Positions 24,653 through 36,764 of a DNA stretch of 64,000 nt are shown one piece after another. This DNA comes from Amoeboaphelidium protococcarum. Taxonomy: Eukaryota > Aphelidiomycota > Aphelidea. A program made the translations under genes and the position numbers. Position 1 is the stretch's first letter; every line of letters starts with the position of its first letter. The stretch lies in NCBI GenBank assembly GCA_023515745.1, contig JALECJ010000255.1:2175000-2238999 (forward strand). The letters run 5' to 3'. The notes under the pieces are model-generated. The model ran no database searches and was not told where the DNA came from. It worked only from the letters and a program-made list of their open reading frames with translations.

Positions 24653-24657
24653 CCCCT
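24653..24657 (-). promoter_or_regulatory. STRE-like AGGGG upstream of array member 10; spacer 24528-25280
   Basis: CCCCT on plus, 126 bp upstream of the member 10 ATG. The rest of the 753 bp divergent spacer to CSN3 has a pyrimidine-rich TCTCTCTTTTTC stretch near 25080 and an AG-rich GAGAGAAAGAGAG just before the CSN3 start. No supported gene. Confidence 0.5.
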
Positions 24658-25280
24658 GTGATATTTTTTGTAACTTCATGTTATAATCGCGACGTTAGCC
24701 TTGTGCTCTAAATTGACTAATATCGTACTATAAAAATGGACTCGACTACTAGAGTAGTGAATGGGAATAAAGTTTCGTGCTCATTGTGCAATCCATTTCC
24801 CACGACTGACTACTATACCCATGATAAAGCATAATCAAAGAGTAGTGTCTCAACATTACACGTCTTACCGCAGTGACAAAAGAGAGTCTAAAGAGGTAAA
24901 TGTTTCGTAACATAACAAATCACTTTCATCACGACATTATTTCTACGTCGAACCTCTCTGACGGGGATGGATCACGGTCCTTTCTTACTTAGAAACTTGA
25001 ACGACTTCGATCAATCATCAAACGATTCAGTCCATTTCAAACATCGTTCGATTCTTCGATGAAGTCCGTTCTATTTCGTCTCTCTTTTTCTTTTTGTCTT
25101 TTGCCTCTGTCTCTCTCTGTTGTTTTGCTACACGAAACATACTGCAATTGACTTTATCTAGTTGAAGTGTCTTTTTTATTTTGTCTACAAGCTTATAATA
25201 ATAAGTCTTCAACTCAACTCCAATTTAAATTGAGAATACGAGAGAAAGAGAGTTATATATCTTAGAGGAACATATCAAAA

Positions 25281-26846
25281 ATGGTGATGATGCGTTAATA
25301 GTTGAGAGATGAAGCTGCCAAACATACACAATTAAACTAGTTTGAATTGTACCGTAAACTCTGTGATTTTGCGTCTCGACTGGGTGGAGGCATTGATGTC
25401 CGTGAAGCATTTGCTGATGGTAATGTAGCTACTACTACTGAAAGTGACGCGATAGTATCTCTGGTATTGCTGAACAGAGATAGTACTGTTATGAGTGAGA
25501 GATTTCCGGCTTCATGTTACATGTAATTAAAAGCCTTTTTAGCGGTTGACTTTTAATCGTTAATGTATCAGCATCTGTTTACTGCGCTGGAGAAGCTGCT
25601 TATTTGCCCTCAGGTGATGAATACTCTATATGAAGTCGCACTATCTTAGTCAAAGATTACTATAGTTTAATCACTATTCTTGCACCTCTATCTTTTGATT
25701 ATGACAAAGAAGAGTGGTAACTAGGATTATAGTATCGATATAGAGCCTGTGCAAGTCTTAGAATATTGCAAGGGGGCGATATTGTATTCACCATCTGATA
25801 ATCAGAATGTCTAACACTATTTGGAATTCCAGTATAACTGTGGTCAGATTGGTGTATTGTAACGCGACTTTCTACTGGCAAGATAGATGTTCAAGTATGT
25901 ACTGGATATTGTGCCATCTCAGTAGCTATAACAGTAACAATAACAAATGATGGACAATGGAGGACATGAAGGTGGTAAAAGTGCGCGTGTGAGTCTTCAT
26001 ATGGGAGATAACATTACAGTGATGAGTAAGATCAAGTTGGAGGCTTTCAAAAAGTATCTCTTATTGTCTCTTATACTGGACGGAGAGTATCCATCGCGTA
26101 GAACACTCAGCCAATAGCCACGAAGTTCCAAATACATTGTCAATCATCAGATGGCATCTAGCTATTGGGTATTGGCACAGGCTTATGATTGCTCTTCTCT
26201 CGGCCAATATGATAATATTGTTAAAATCATTCACTAGGATGCTGGTAGTAAATAGTCTTATCAGGCAGATGGTAATTATAATTTGGTACTGATGTGCTAG
26301 GATGTGTTCAAGGCTCATTATGTCCGCTCTCAGATTGCCTCCGTGTATTCTGATATTACTCTGGTACGGCTGAGAAAGATGTTGGGTATTCCTAGTGATA
26401 ATGGGAACCCATAGGCGGACGAAGAGTTTAATCGTATAGTGAGAGTTCTGACGGAGCAGTTTGGATACTCTACTCGTTAGTAGTCATTGCATCTAGCTGT
26501 GTAAAAGGAGTCTTCTGTAATAGATGATAGTTAGGCTGAGGAAAGTGGGTACTCATAACCAGATTAGTATATCGACGCATTGAAGTAATAGAATGACGCT
26601 ATTTTATAGGATGAGACTTATTGGAAACGTGTAATAGCAAAGAGTAAAGCTGGCTAATAATAAAAGACGGTTCCTAAATTGTCAAAGCCACTGAAATAAT
26701 CATAATAATCTTTATCTGCTGTATTGGGAAGTAGTACTGGTAGTAGTAATAGTAAGGGGAAAGGTAGACAACGGTATGGGCCAGAAGATCGCGATTCTGG
26801 CTTTGGTGGATTTAATGCTGGCTTTCTCCAATAATAAATGACGTGA
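25281..26846 (+). CDS. CSN3: COP9 signalosome subunit 3 (PCI-domain protein)
   Basis: 521 codons, ATG at 25281, TGA at 26844-26846, no intron. The central part (YCKGAILYSPSDNQN, then RDFLLARQMFKYVLDIVP) and the stretch MSKIKLEAFKKYLLLSLILD match the CSN3 pattern. After that comes a TPR-like region (NHQMASSYWVLAQAYD) and a PCI-like winged-helix segment around residues 310-400 (YVRSQIASVYSDITLVRLRK). A poly-Gln tract is spelled CAG/TAG/TAA/CAA at about 25920-25946. CSN3 belongs to the COP9 signalosome, which removes NEDD8 from cullin-RING ligases. The C-terminus is Gly/Ser/Lys-rich and longer than I would expect. The proteasome lid subunit Rpn3 is the nearest alternative. Confidence 0.75.
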
Positions 26847-26975
26847 AATTTACTCTCAATGTGTTACTCGAGAAATTCATGCTATACCGTTTGCTATATT
26901 CTATCATTACCTTCATTTTCATTTTCTAATACAAAATAGTAGATGAAGTCTGAATACAGATAACACTTACAGTAC

Positions 26976-29091
26976 TCACTCTTTCAATAGCTGCAACTTT
27001 ATGAAAATGACTGCAGTTTGAGCATTGTGACTGACCGATGGAAGCCCTTTAATCTCACGCAACACAGGCAATTAATCCACCGCATTCACCAGCAAAAATA
27101 CCAAGCGCCGATTCAACACCAGCTGTTAAATTGTATCCTACCCTTCGACCATCGAATCGATATTGATTCTACCGCTCTCTTCCGCTGCATTATCTTATTC
27201 ATTCAAGCAACCGCTAGACAACTTAACTTCTTTCTTTACCTTCTTACCGAAATAGCGTCTTTACAAGTCATCAACAAGCACCAAATGCAGAATGGAGGTT
27301 TGAGGCATTCTCTGCAGAATGCTTATTAAATTTCTTGAACGCAGAACAGGCGTGGACTTGCATTCACCAGATATACGACCATCAGCAGCAGTGAAGTCGA
27401 TTCTGTCCGCATTTTTTGTTCTCCGTCAGTGACCAAAATAGCTCCCCTTCACTTGGGACAACCACTCAGGATAGCATTAGTTGAGCGGAGTCAAGAAAGG
27501 CACCCTGAAGAGCTTCAAGGACGGCATTATATCCAGGAGACTTTCAACGTCTTCGGCTTCATTGTTTGAGCAAGAAGGAGAATATTGCGATTGCTGATTA
27601 GGACGTTTTCTCTCATATTCTCTCTTTGTTCATATCGTTACTGCTGTCACCATTACAACTACCTTTGGATGTGATCAGCTTGTTCTTCTTTGACTCTCTG
27701 GCCTGATGCAATATAGGGCTGGAGATCTGTATCCACTTTAAGGGAAGACGAAACCGTTCCGGGAGAACTGCAGCGCCTTTCTCAGGTTCTATGCATTTTC
27801 AAAGTATAATTCTATCTTCATTGCATTTTCCGTGATTTACCAGTACTTAAAATGCTTGATTTTGACTTAATTGGCTTTGAAAAAGTGTTCTATGCTCTGA
27901 GAGTGGAGGACTCTTGATGCTTTGTGGATTATAAAACCACCCAGACGAAAGCTATAAGGCAGGTATTTTTCTTTTAGTTAACAGTTTCAATGTATAAACA
28001 TGCTACATAGACTCTCTATAACGACTCTCAGTCCAATTAAAAGCTTCAAAACAGGAGACATTTGCAAAGGACGTGATACACCGTTCTATGCTTTACTCTA
28101 CACAGTAGGGATGCAGACGACGATCCATGACTCTCTGTAAGTAAATCTTTAATTGTTTAAACTTGCAAGCCTCAATCGCAACTTTAGTCAGATTAAGATT
28201 GCCAGTATATATAGTTGATTACAGCGGCGGCAACGCATACTTTTATAATAGCAAATTCTTCAGGAAACCAAAGGTGAACCGAGAACTGTGTCGGAGAATG
28301 ATTATACTGGGATTATCATTCAAATTAGCCAAAACTTTGTTTATGAACTAGGAGAATAGAGAGCTAACATTGTTGAAGCATCGATAAATCGGCTAAACGT
28401 ACTTGTCCTCTAACACGTAGGTGATAGATAACATATAGGTGTATTCAAGCTTCCAACTGAATATTAGCCTCGAGACTTTAGCAATAGACAAGATGCCAAC
28501 TGTGTCTTTCCTATCCCAGATGAACCATTAACATATAAATGGTACTCTACCATAAGGATTGTCTCGGCAAAAGGCAATAGTCTATTACACCAGTTGGCAA
28601 AACAGCATCAATTTTACGATTCTACAACGAATCCCGGATAACGCGTCGGCAACATTGCAATTCTGCCTATAAGCCTATTCACCTTCAACATCTAACCCAG
28701 TTAGACCATTCAGCACATCAAAATTGGGTTTCAGCGGGAATTACGCAGAAGAGCATAAAATTTTATATATGTCGCGGCCAAAATCACCATAGAAGGCGCT
28801 CCATTACGACTCGCTTAAACTAAACCAAAGCGAAAGAGCTGCTTCTCTATCATTTAACAGCTATAGAATGTGACCATCGAAACGCGGGGCGTGAGTCTAA
28901 AAGAAATCTAGCAGGTCCTATTCAATCATTGTTTTGCTATTCCAAATTAGTTACGATAGAATATCGAAGGTGAAAGAAGACGGAACAACGTATAATGGTA
29001 GGACGCGATTGACGCGTCGTTGTGTGATTATGATTGATCGCGTCGCAACTGCCTGCACACAAACACAGCACAGTTTGTAGATAAGCATCAT
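26976..29091 (-). pseudogene. Crinkler/RHS-type (CR) secreted protein with P-loop and PD-(D/E)XK-like domains, disrupted
   Basis: From an ATG ATG at 29091 a signal peptide is encoded (MMLIYKLCCVCVQAVA), and that frame stays open to TGA at 27799-27801. A clear Walker A motif, NGSSGIGKTQLAS, lies in a different frame at about 28500-28526. Near the 3' end, in the same frame as the Walker motif, come PFLTPLNQCYPEWL, then RIDFTAADGRISGECK and LHLVLVDDLQRRYF, ending at TGA 26976-26978. This C-terminal block has the D...ECK spacing of the restriction-endonuclease-like domain of CR effectors. That domain is interrupted by an in-frame TGA at 27426-27428. At least two frame changes plus in-frame TGAs argue for a pseudogene; unrecognised short introns are the alternative. 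CR proteins of other parasites are secreted effectors. Confidence 0.55.
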
Positions 29092-29329
29092 TTAGTAGTT
29101 AGGGATATAAACCATTATATACAGACTTTGATTGCAATTGGTGTAAATTATCCCTTCTTCTCATTGGATTTCGCGATAAAGTTCAGACAATCACCATGAG
29201 CAAATACGTTCTATAATTCGACTGACTAATTACAGTACATCGTTACAAAAACCTATTCATGTGGATTAAGATATTCTAATTATCAATAACAACAAATGAT
29301 ACTTTCATTAATCATCATTTTAAACATAA

Positions 29330-32300
29330 TCATAATTGATCCGGCCTTTAAAGAGTAACGTCTTCACCTGATATTATCATTGATTCTGAACTTTTGAGCC
29401 GTTTGACTGACGAAGAGCCTTCCTATTCCTCTTTCATTTACTGTTCAAATCCATCGTCATTACCTTCATCATCTTTATCATTATTTTTTACAACTTGCAC
29501 TGCAGTTAACGGCATCGGAAGAACAGTCTCCATATCCACTACAGCAGGACTGGAAAGGACCATAAGTTGAGAGCTTTTGCGAGATCCCACATCTTGAACA
29601 TCATTATCACGTTATACAGATCCGTCATTCTAAGATATTTGACCATCAGCTGGCTAACCTCTAAAAGGAGTAATAAGTCTGGTGTCCTATTCATCAATTT
29701 AAGTGTGTGGTAGTTTTCCAATCACCTGATTTAGAGCATCTTCAAGTGCGAAAGCATCATCCGAATCATCATCCTCACTTGAACTACCAGATAGAGTATG
29801 CTACTGGTCAGATACACCTTCCATCCCAGGCTTATCTCCTACACCCCGCCCATTCATTTCGGTAACACCATGCTCGCGCTAGATATGCAGATGATCATCT
29901 ATCAAGTCATCCAGAGGAAAGAATGCCTCACTATCTGACATTGGATCCTCTTCATCGGCATCATCCTAAACGTCTTGCTCAACTTGATCACCATATCCAT
30001 AGTGCTTGCTAGATGGACTAATGGCTTCACTCTGTTTTTACTTATTAAAATACAGCTAGTCTCTATGATCGAGATAGCCATTGTCGTCGTCGCTATCAAT
30101 ATCATAGCCGGCAGCTCTCAGATCTTCAGTAAAGAACTAGTCGAGATCCTCAAATTGGTCAACTATTGCTTGATAATCCATAGGCTCCATATCAATATCA
30201 GTTATAGAGGGTCTTCCGCGAGTGACACCAGTGGTATTCTGTTACTGCTCCGCTTACTATTACTACATCTACTGGACTTGCAGTGCTCTCTGATGAAGAG
30301 CGTCAGAGCTGGCAGTTCTCTCAATAACTCTGGTAGCAATATAGGACGATATCACCTGCGACAATGACGACCTTGTCTTCTAAGTGTCACTATCACGGTG
30401 AAGCCATTGGTCATCCGTGTCGACACAGCGCTCCAAGATGAGAGGTACATCGAGGCTTTTCATTTTGGCAACATTGGATAGCCTGATAGTCTCAGAAGAA
30501 GTCAAAAGAATTCGAATAACCTCATCCAGTATGATTTAAGCTTCATTAGACGTAGCAGACGGCAATACTAAACGCTGAACCAAAGGAAGTAAACTTTCAC
30601 TCGTCAATTGATTCAGCTAATTACTAGCTGGACTGATATTGATAAGAAGAGCCTTGAGCAGCTTAAAGATCATCGACTCCAATTTCTAATCCTTGTTATT
30701 AAGCATCTGCAAACAAAATTACACCAAACTCACATCATACTGTGACATATAAGTGTCTTTCATTATACCACTGAATTGCTTTACAATATCATCAGGATTC
30801 GATAGCTTTCCATTAATGAAAGAGTCAAACAGACGACTAAATGCAGAAATTTATGATGATTCCCGGCACACCCTACTCAATGATTATAATGACTGAACAA
30901 GGTCCTTGTCCAGTTTCCCCCCTTAATTGCATTGTAGAAGCATAGGAAATACAAGACAAAGGAGAATGTTGAACATTCCAAATGGCTGAACGGATGCGAA
31001 ATTCGGAGGTAATATTTTGCACAGAGCATGCAATGACAATGCAGACTTGCTGTAACTCTTGGATGATTGCAGTCCCTTCATAAGAAGTTGAACAACTTTA
31101 CTAATCAAATCATGCACAGACTGCAGACCAAGATTAGACAAGATTACTGTAACAGCAAGATCATTAGAGAAATCTAATCTGGACAAGAACAAATACACAA
31201 TGTCCAGACTAAGCTAGTACTCAACAATGACACAGGAATTAAGACACTCCAAACACGCCCAAAATAGTTGAGGGAACAACAATAGACGGGCACCATCGTA
31301 CTAACCAACCACCATGTGCAAAGAACGTAGAATCTCCTGGGCAAACACTTGAACATCCTAATTAGAGTCACAAATGGTATTCGATAAACGCGCTAGTAGA
31401 TCGGCGAGCATTTTTTGACTAAACACAGGATTGACCAATTGAAATAATTACAATGATCTGAAAGCGATATGACGAACAGGACATTAAGTGGCATACTTAA
31501 CGCATAGGTCTCCAATATCTTACAGCAATTCTTTGTGCACAAGATGTAATGACACTGCAAATCCATCCAAAATCAATTTCAGAACGGGCTAAGTGAGTTC
31601 CTGCTTGGATTAAGTACTAAGCTGATAGCTCTTGTCAGACTTCAAAACCTTATCGAAATCGCTTTAAAGAGAGTTCACTTTGGTGAAAGCGGCTTTATCA
31701 AACTAAATCTGCAAAGCCAGATGCTTCAAAATAGCCTGACAAATGATAGAAGCGTGCTCCTTTACCACCGCAATCCCACCATCAAGATAGCACATTGACA
31801 GCAGTATAGCTTGAGGAAATATAGACATACAAGTACCCGGGGCCATCAGCAATAGATCAGTGACTAATACCAAAACAATATTTCCTATAGAAAACACAGG
31901 TTTACCAGAATCAACACCAATAACTTGTTCCATTGAGCCAATGTATAGAGACGATGAACTGTTGTCCATATGAACATTGAGACTGCCCCTCTTCTACGGG
32001 ATCATATTCTTTGGGTAAAGTTACTTCTACAGATAATCCAGAATTTATTAGCTCATTGATCCTCTTGCGATCATGCCAACAACCTTCCGTGCTATGAGCA
32101 AATAACTAGAATTTCGCTTATTCAAACACTCATTGATGAGAAACTCAATGATAATCAACAGATTGTCCTACACCATGGCCAACTTGGTCCATATTTTCAC
32201 TAATTTACTCTCGAAAGCAGATCCATACTTGGCGGTAAGATGAACAAAATTATGCAGCACAAACAGGGTTGATGTATTCTGCGAGTCATTACCACCACCT

Positions 32301-35300
32301 AGGCTGAGTAGTATAAGTCCGGCCCACTGCTCTATAACATTTAAGCACTGCTCCTGACCGACAGAGTGCAACTTTGACATTTATATAAATAGTTCCGACA
32401 TTAAAGACGAGCTCTCTGCAATAAAGCTCTCAAATAACCGTTTAGTAAGCAACGAGGAGCCATGTCTGACAGATGGCCAAGATTGAGATAGAATAGATAA
32501 TCGCACGTCATCTATCACCAACTGTACAATATTAGATTCAGCCAGGTATTAAAGCAACTCCAAGGCAATCTTTCTACATGAAGACTAGCCGCTCCATAAA
32601 TTGTACGACGCCAACTAAAGAAGTCGCGATAATGGGATGGACAATCCTTCAGACATATGCAAATGGACGACACTTTTCAAATAGATATCTGCCAGGTAAG
32701 ACGATCCATCACGATCGTATGCTGATTGAAGAGCCAATTCCAATACCTAAATATCATTTCTATTGGCAGATATGGCATTCTTCAGCGCTCTCTCACCGTA
32801 TTAGGCAATCTTCTCATCGTTATGACATACAGTTAAATCGATCCATTCAAATACTGAGGGAATCGTTAGATGCGCTTTAAGCACAGACTCAGCAGGTGGC
32901 ATGATTGTGCCAAAACATAAACTGGCAATAGCACCAGCAGAAGCAACTTCCAACGATTTCCTCTACTCTTCCATCGCACTTGTCAGAGCTGCACGCTCCC
33001 TAACATCCTTGACATGTTCCAAGACACTCATGATCATCTTGCTCTCGCTCTCTTTCATAACGCCGCCCTTTGGTCCATACCCACACCATTCCTCAAATAA
33101 TTCATACAAAGAGAAACGTAGTTCATACGGCATTGCCTGCTAATGATCCATCACAGACGAAGACTTGTAGTAATATCGCGCCACAAGTTGGGCGAAATAA
33201 TACCTCAATATCTGGTGGTCCCACTCCATCTACACCTCCATATCAGAGAGGAAAGCACCCACTTCTTTAATGAACGATAACATGAACGCAGTGAATTTGG
33301 AATCATTCTTGAACTGATCGATGGTTATAACATTACATGACAGGAATAAAATGTTGGTGATATTAGCTCGCAAGCGCTCCAATCTTTTCACACGTCGAGT
33401 ACTACCTTTCAAGTATCGAGCCCTCATGTCATCCACCACAGATTTGATATAGCTTTGAATCTCCTCTAAAAAATCTTTCAACACCAGGAAATTCAAATTT
33501 CCAAAAGCAATCACTACAGACTATCTGATGGCAGAATTTTCAGAATTTATTAGCTGAAGGACATAGCTCGACAGTTCCTGAATGCAATTCAACGCGACAC
33601 TCTATTTAGACTTGCTAGGCTTCCAGTTCTTGTCAGATTATTGGATGCATACACAGATATACACCAAGTACATCTACCACTGTTCAAGAATCTCGGCAGA
33701 GGCAGGCTACAATGTCTTCGAAGACCATTTGCTTGAGAGAGTGGAAGATTAATACTTGGATGGATCAGAACTGGCCATCACATTAGGGAACAAATGCAAA
33801 AATCTATCTACAATGTCCTGATAAACATTCAACAACAAGGATGGACACTTGCTATACAACAGCTTGAAGACTTCAGGAAATATAGAATCCCAAACTTGCA
33901 ATTCACTACTATTATCGCTTGCAATTAGAGTCAGTAGATACGGCTGCTCATCATCTTTATGCGTGTATAAAATCTCCGGAATCTGCTTGTAATCATCAGA
34001 ATGAATGGACAAAATAGCTGGCAGAGCTTGATTCAATATTTCAATAACAGACAAGAACTGATACGGATTCTAAGATTAAGACTTGATTCCCACGGATACA
34101 ATTTACTAAATAAGCTGCTTGGATAGCTTCAACAGCTTCACTGCCTTTGAACGAATAGCAGGAATGAAATTGCAAATATGGATCACACCAAGTTACTCAG
34201 TGGCCAGAAATAGATCGACATAAGAGTCGTGGCTGGCATCTTGCACCACAATAGAGGAGATAAAAACTTCAATCACAGAGCAATAGAGATCAAGCAAAGA
34301 CTCAGTCTAATCATTAGGTAGATATTTAGCTTATCGAATGAATTTAGCCATTCTATCCACCACAATGATATCCTTGTCTTTACTTTTATTATCAGTGACA
34401 ACATTCTTGGCATTCATCAATCTGATTACAGCTTATCCTGCAGTGGATGCTAATTCTTGGTCATGATGGCCACAAAGCTTTACAAGAACGTCTACATATT
34501 CTATAAATCCTGTAGAGTCATCATTGAAGGCAGGCTATACCAATGGTTGTACTTTCAACCAACCGAGAACAAATTCGTAAAAACCGCTCTTATCTCGAGT
34601 GGTTGAGGTACTTACCAGAGTATCAAAAGTGTTCGATGATATAGTGCTCAGAGCCGATATAGTACCTTGTGTCAATGTAGATGACTTGTGAGTTGATGAT
34701 CTATCGTCAGCTGCCGAATAGGAGGTGAGATGAGTTATCGCTTGCTTCACCAGGTTGAACAACTGGGTGGAATACTTCTTAATCAGATCAGAGTACTTGG
34801 TGCTAACATGTGACTTTTCAGACAAATATTTCAAGATTGACTGATCAAAACGCTTTATAACGTCAGCTTCAAGAGGTTCAATAAGATCACCAGAAGGACA
34901 AATCATAGAATCAAATACAAAATCGGGCTTACTATTATTACTGGAGGCATTGAGCATGCTACAAATGGAATATAATGCAACCAAAACTTTCTCAACGGAC
35001 ACCACATCAAGAATACCATTAGGCTAGTCCGCCATTAACATGGTATTGAACCAGTTCTTGACCATGTAATCGTAATGACGCACTGCAATAGTGACTGTGA
35101 AATGAACAAATATATCGGCCGGAATCTCTGATGGAAACATTGGCTTCCTAGACCCAGGATTCAAAACTTTCAAAATAGAGTCTATTCGCTTATGAGTGGG
35201 AGATATAGCCTCTGTACATCTATAATTATAAACCCACAATAATCTGTTGATACAAACCAGAGCCAAATTCTTCGATGTCTTGTCTTTTAATTTTTACATG

Positions 35301-36385
35301 CACAATTCCAAAATCACATTAAACTTTATCATAAACTGGTCCTTCTTAGTAACTCCGAGAAGTGCACACAACAGTGGGAGAATAACATTTAAATACCTCG
35401 GCTTGGCTATCATCTTATATCCCTTCTAATACATCAAATCAATAGACTGACTCCACGTCGGTAAATTAACTTCAGCATTGACCACCTGACCGAGTGGCAT
35501 AAGAAGATCAGTGATTAGAGAAGCATAAGCCAATTTTAGTACAGAGCTATGACTAGCATTAAATAGTCCAGCAATATGCTAGACAAACTACACAGACTAT
35601 TCAAGCGCATCTTGCGGATACATTTTAAGTCTGACGTACTTCAAAGACTTTATAAACTACTCAGCCTTGGCTTCTTTCATAGAGTTCAGGTTGGCCAATT
35701 CATTGAAAATTCGCTACTTTACAGATACAAATCTCAGTCGAGACAACCAGCCGAGACACTCTGCGAACAATTAGATAGTCACATAGCGCTCATACAATTG
35801 AACATTGGCATCAGAATCTGGCAATCTAATTTACTAAAACATCATTTCTTCCAACTTTTATCCAAGATCCCCATCCAGCTCTTGCGCCTTAATGTGTCCC
35901 AAGATACTGATAAGAGCACGACAAAGAACGAAATTGGCAGCAAATACCTTACGCTCTTTCAAAGCAACAGTAATTTCTTTAATCTTTACCGGACTGGTGT
36001 CGAGACCTGCTACAGATTATACTATACCAGAGTCCACCGGATCACTCTTCCCTTTACGCCAGTACATCAATCCATCAATGAGTCCTTTAGTGCGATGCTT
36101 CGACAGCGAGCCAATATTCTCAATGGCTCGATCAAAATCTGGATCTGAACCTGCAGTCAAATATTTGGTAATTTCAGCATCTGATCTATTAGAACTGCCC
36201 ATAAGATTTAACAACATCACAATCTTCTAATCTGCATGCCGTGTAAACTCACTAAACACTGCTTGAAACACAAAATCCGGCAGCTTTTTACTCTTGTAAG
36301 CACTCAGTGGACTAACCTCATTACTGGTAAAGCTCTGATTACCAGAAGTTATACTTGATATCGTTCTATCCCCCAGCTTTGACAT
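29330..36385 (-). CDS. TAO3: Cell morphogenesis protein of the Tao3/Mor2/Furry family
   Basis: One uninterrupted frame of 2351 codons from ATG at 36385 to TGA at 29330-29332, with no intron and dozens of TAA/TAG read as Gln. The N-terminus has the Mor2/PAG1-type motifs DPDFDRAIENIGSL (residues 81-94) and LIDGLMYWRKGKS (102-114). Most of the protein is alpha-helical repeat-like (HEAT/ARM). The last ~260 residues are highly acidic and low-complexity. Length matches yeast Tao3 (about 2,370 residues). Family members are scaffolds of the RAM/MOR network with the NDR kinase and Mob2, acting in polarity and cell separation. I checked the frame at several points across the gene. The 379 bp upstream (36386-36764) has a GA-repeat. 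Confidence 0.85.
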
Positions 36386-36473
36386 GATACTGACACTGTT
36401 ACAATAATGACGTCTATGTAAATATTAATGAATGGGGATAAAACAATGATCTGTTTGACAGTTTGAACGCAGA

Positions 36474-36502
36474 GTGAGTGAAAGAGAGAGAGAGAGAGAG
36501 CA
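36474..36502 (+). repeat. GA-rich microsatellite in the promoter/5' leader of the Tao3-like gene; spacer 36386-36764
   Basis: An uninterrupted run of GA dinucleotides about 90-115 bp upstream of the TAO3 start, giving CT repeats on the transcribed-sense strand. Otherwise the 379 bp between FA2H and TAO3 shows nothing. Confidence 0.7.
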
Positions 36503-36764
36503 AAGAGGAAGATCAGTGAAATAGAAAGGAGGAAATGAAGAGCGATTTGACTGACACAAAGACGAAACAAAAGCGCTGGGGAGAACACGCGCTTCATCCA
36601 AAGTGAAAACAAAGCCGCACAATGCTAAAGCGATGAAGAGTAGTGTTGGAGTAAAATTCTGACGTCAATTCGGGAGCATAAATACAATTTAAAGCACAAT
36701 AATTAAGATGAAACTGCTTTTTAATAAAATGTGGAGATAATATTTCAATTTAAACTTGCCCAAA

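Noticed and set aside
25027..25212. Minus-strand 61-codon Lys/Arg-rich ORF between array member 10 and CSN3
   Set aside because: Short and low-complexity, from a pyrimidine-rich promoter tract; no homology seen.
27018..27890. Plus-strand open segments with hydrophobic text resembling a TBC (Rab-GAP) domain, including an FSHILSLF/PLDVISLFFFDSLA-like stretch
   Set aside because: The segments are in different frames without clean splice sites. The opposite strand carries the CR-type signal peptide, Walker A and ECK motifs in order, so these are antisense shadows.
30000..30367. Plus-strand ORF of 130 codons with hydrophobic segments
   Set aside because: Antisense of the acidic C-terminal tail of the Tao3-like protein, which lies in a continuous 2351-codon frame.
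36349..36622. Two minus-strand ORFs rich in Leu/Ser (LFALSLSLSL-like)
   Set aside because: They are translations of the GA/CT microsatellite and its flanks upstream of TAO3.
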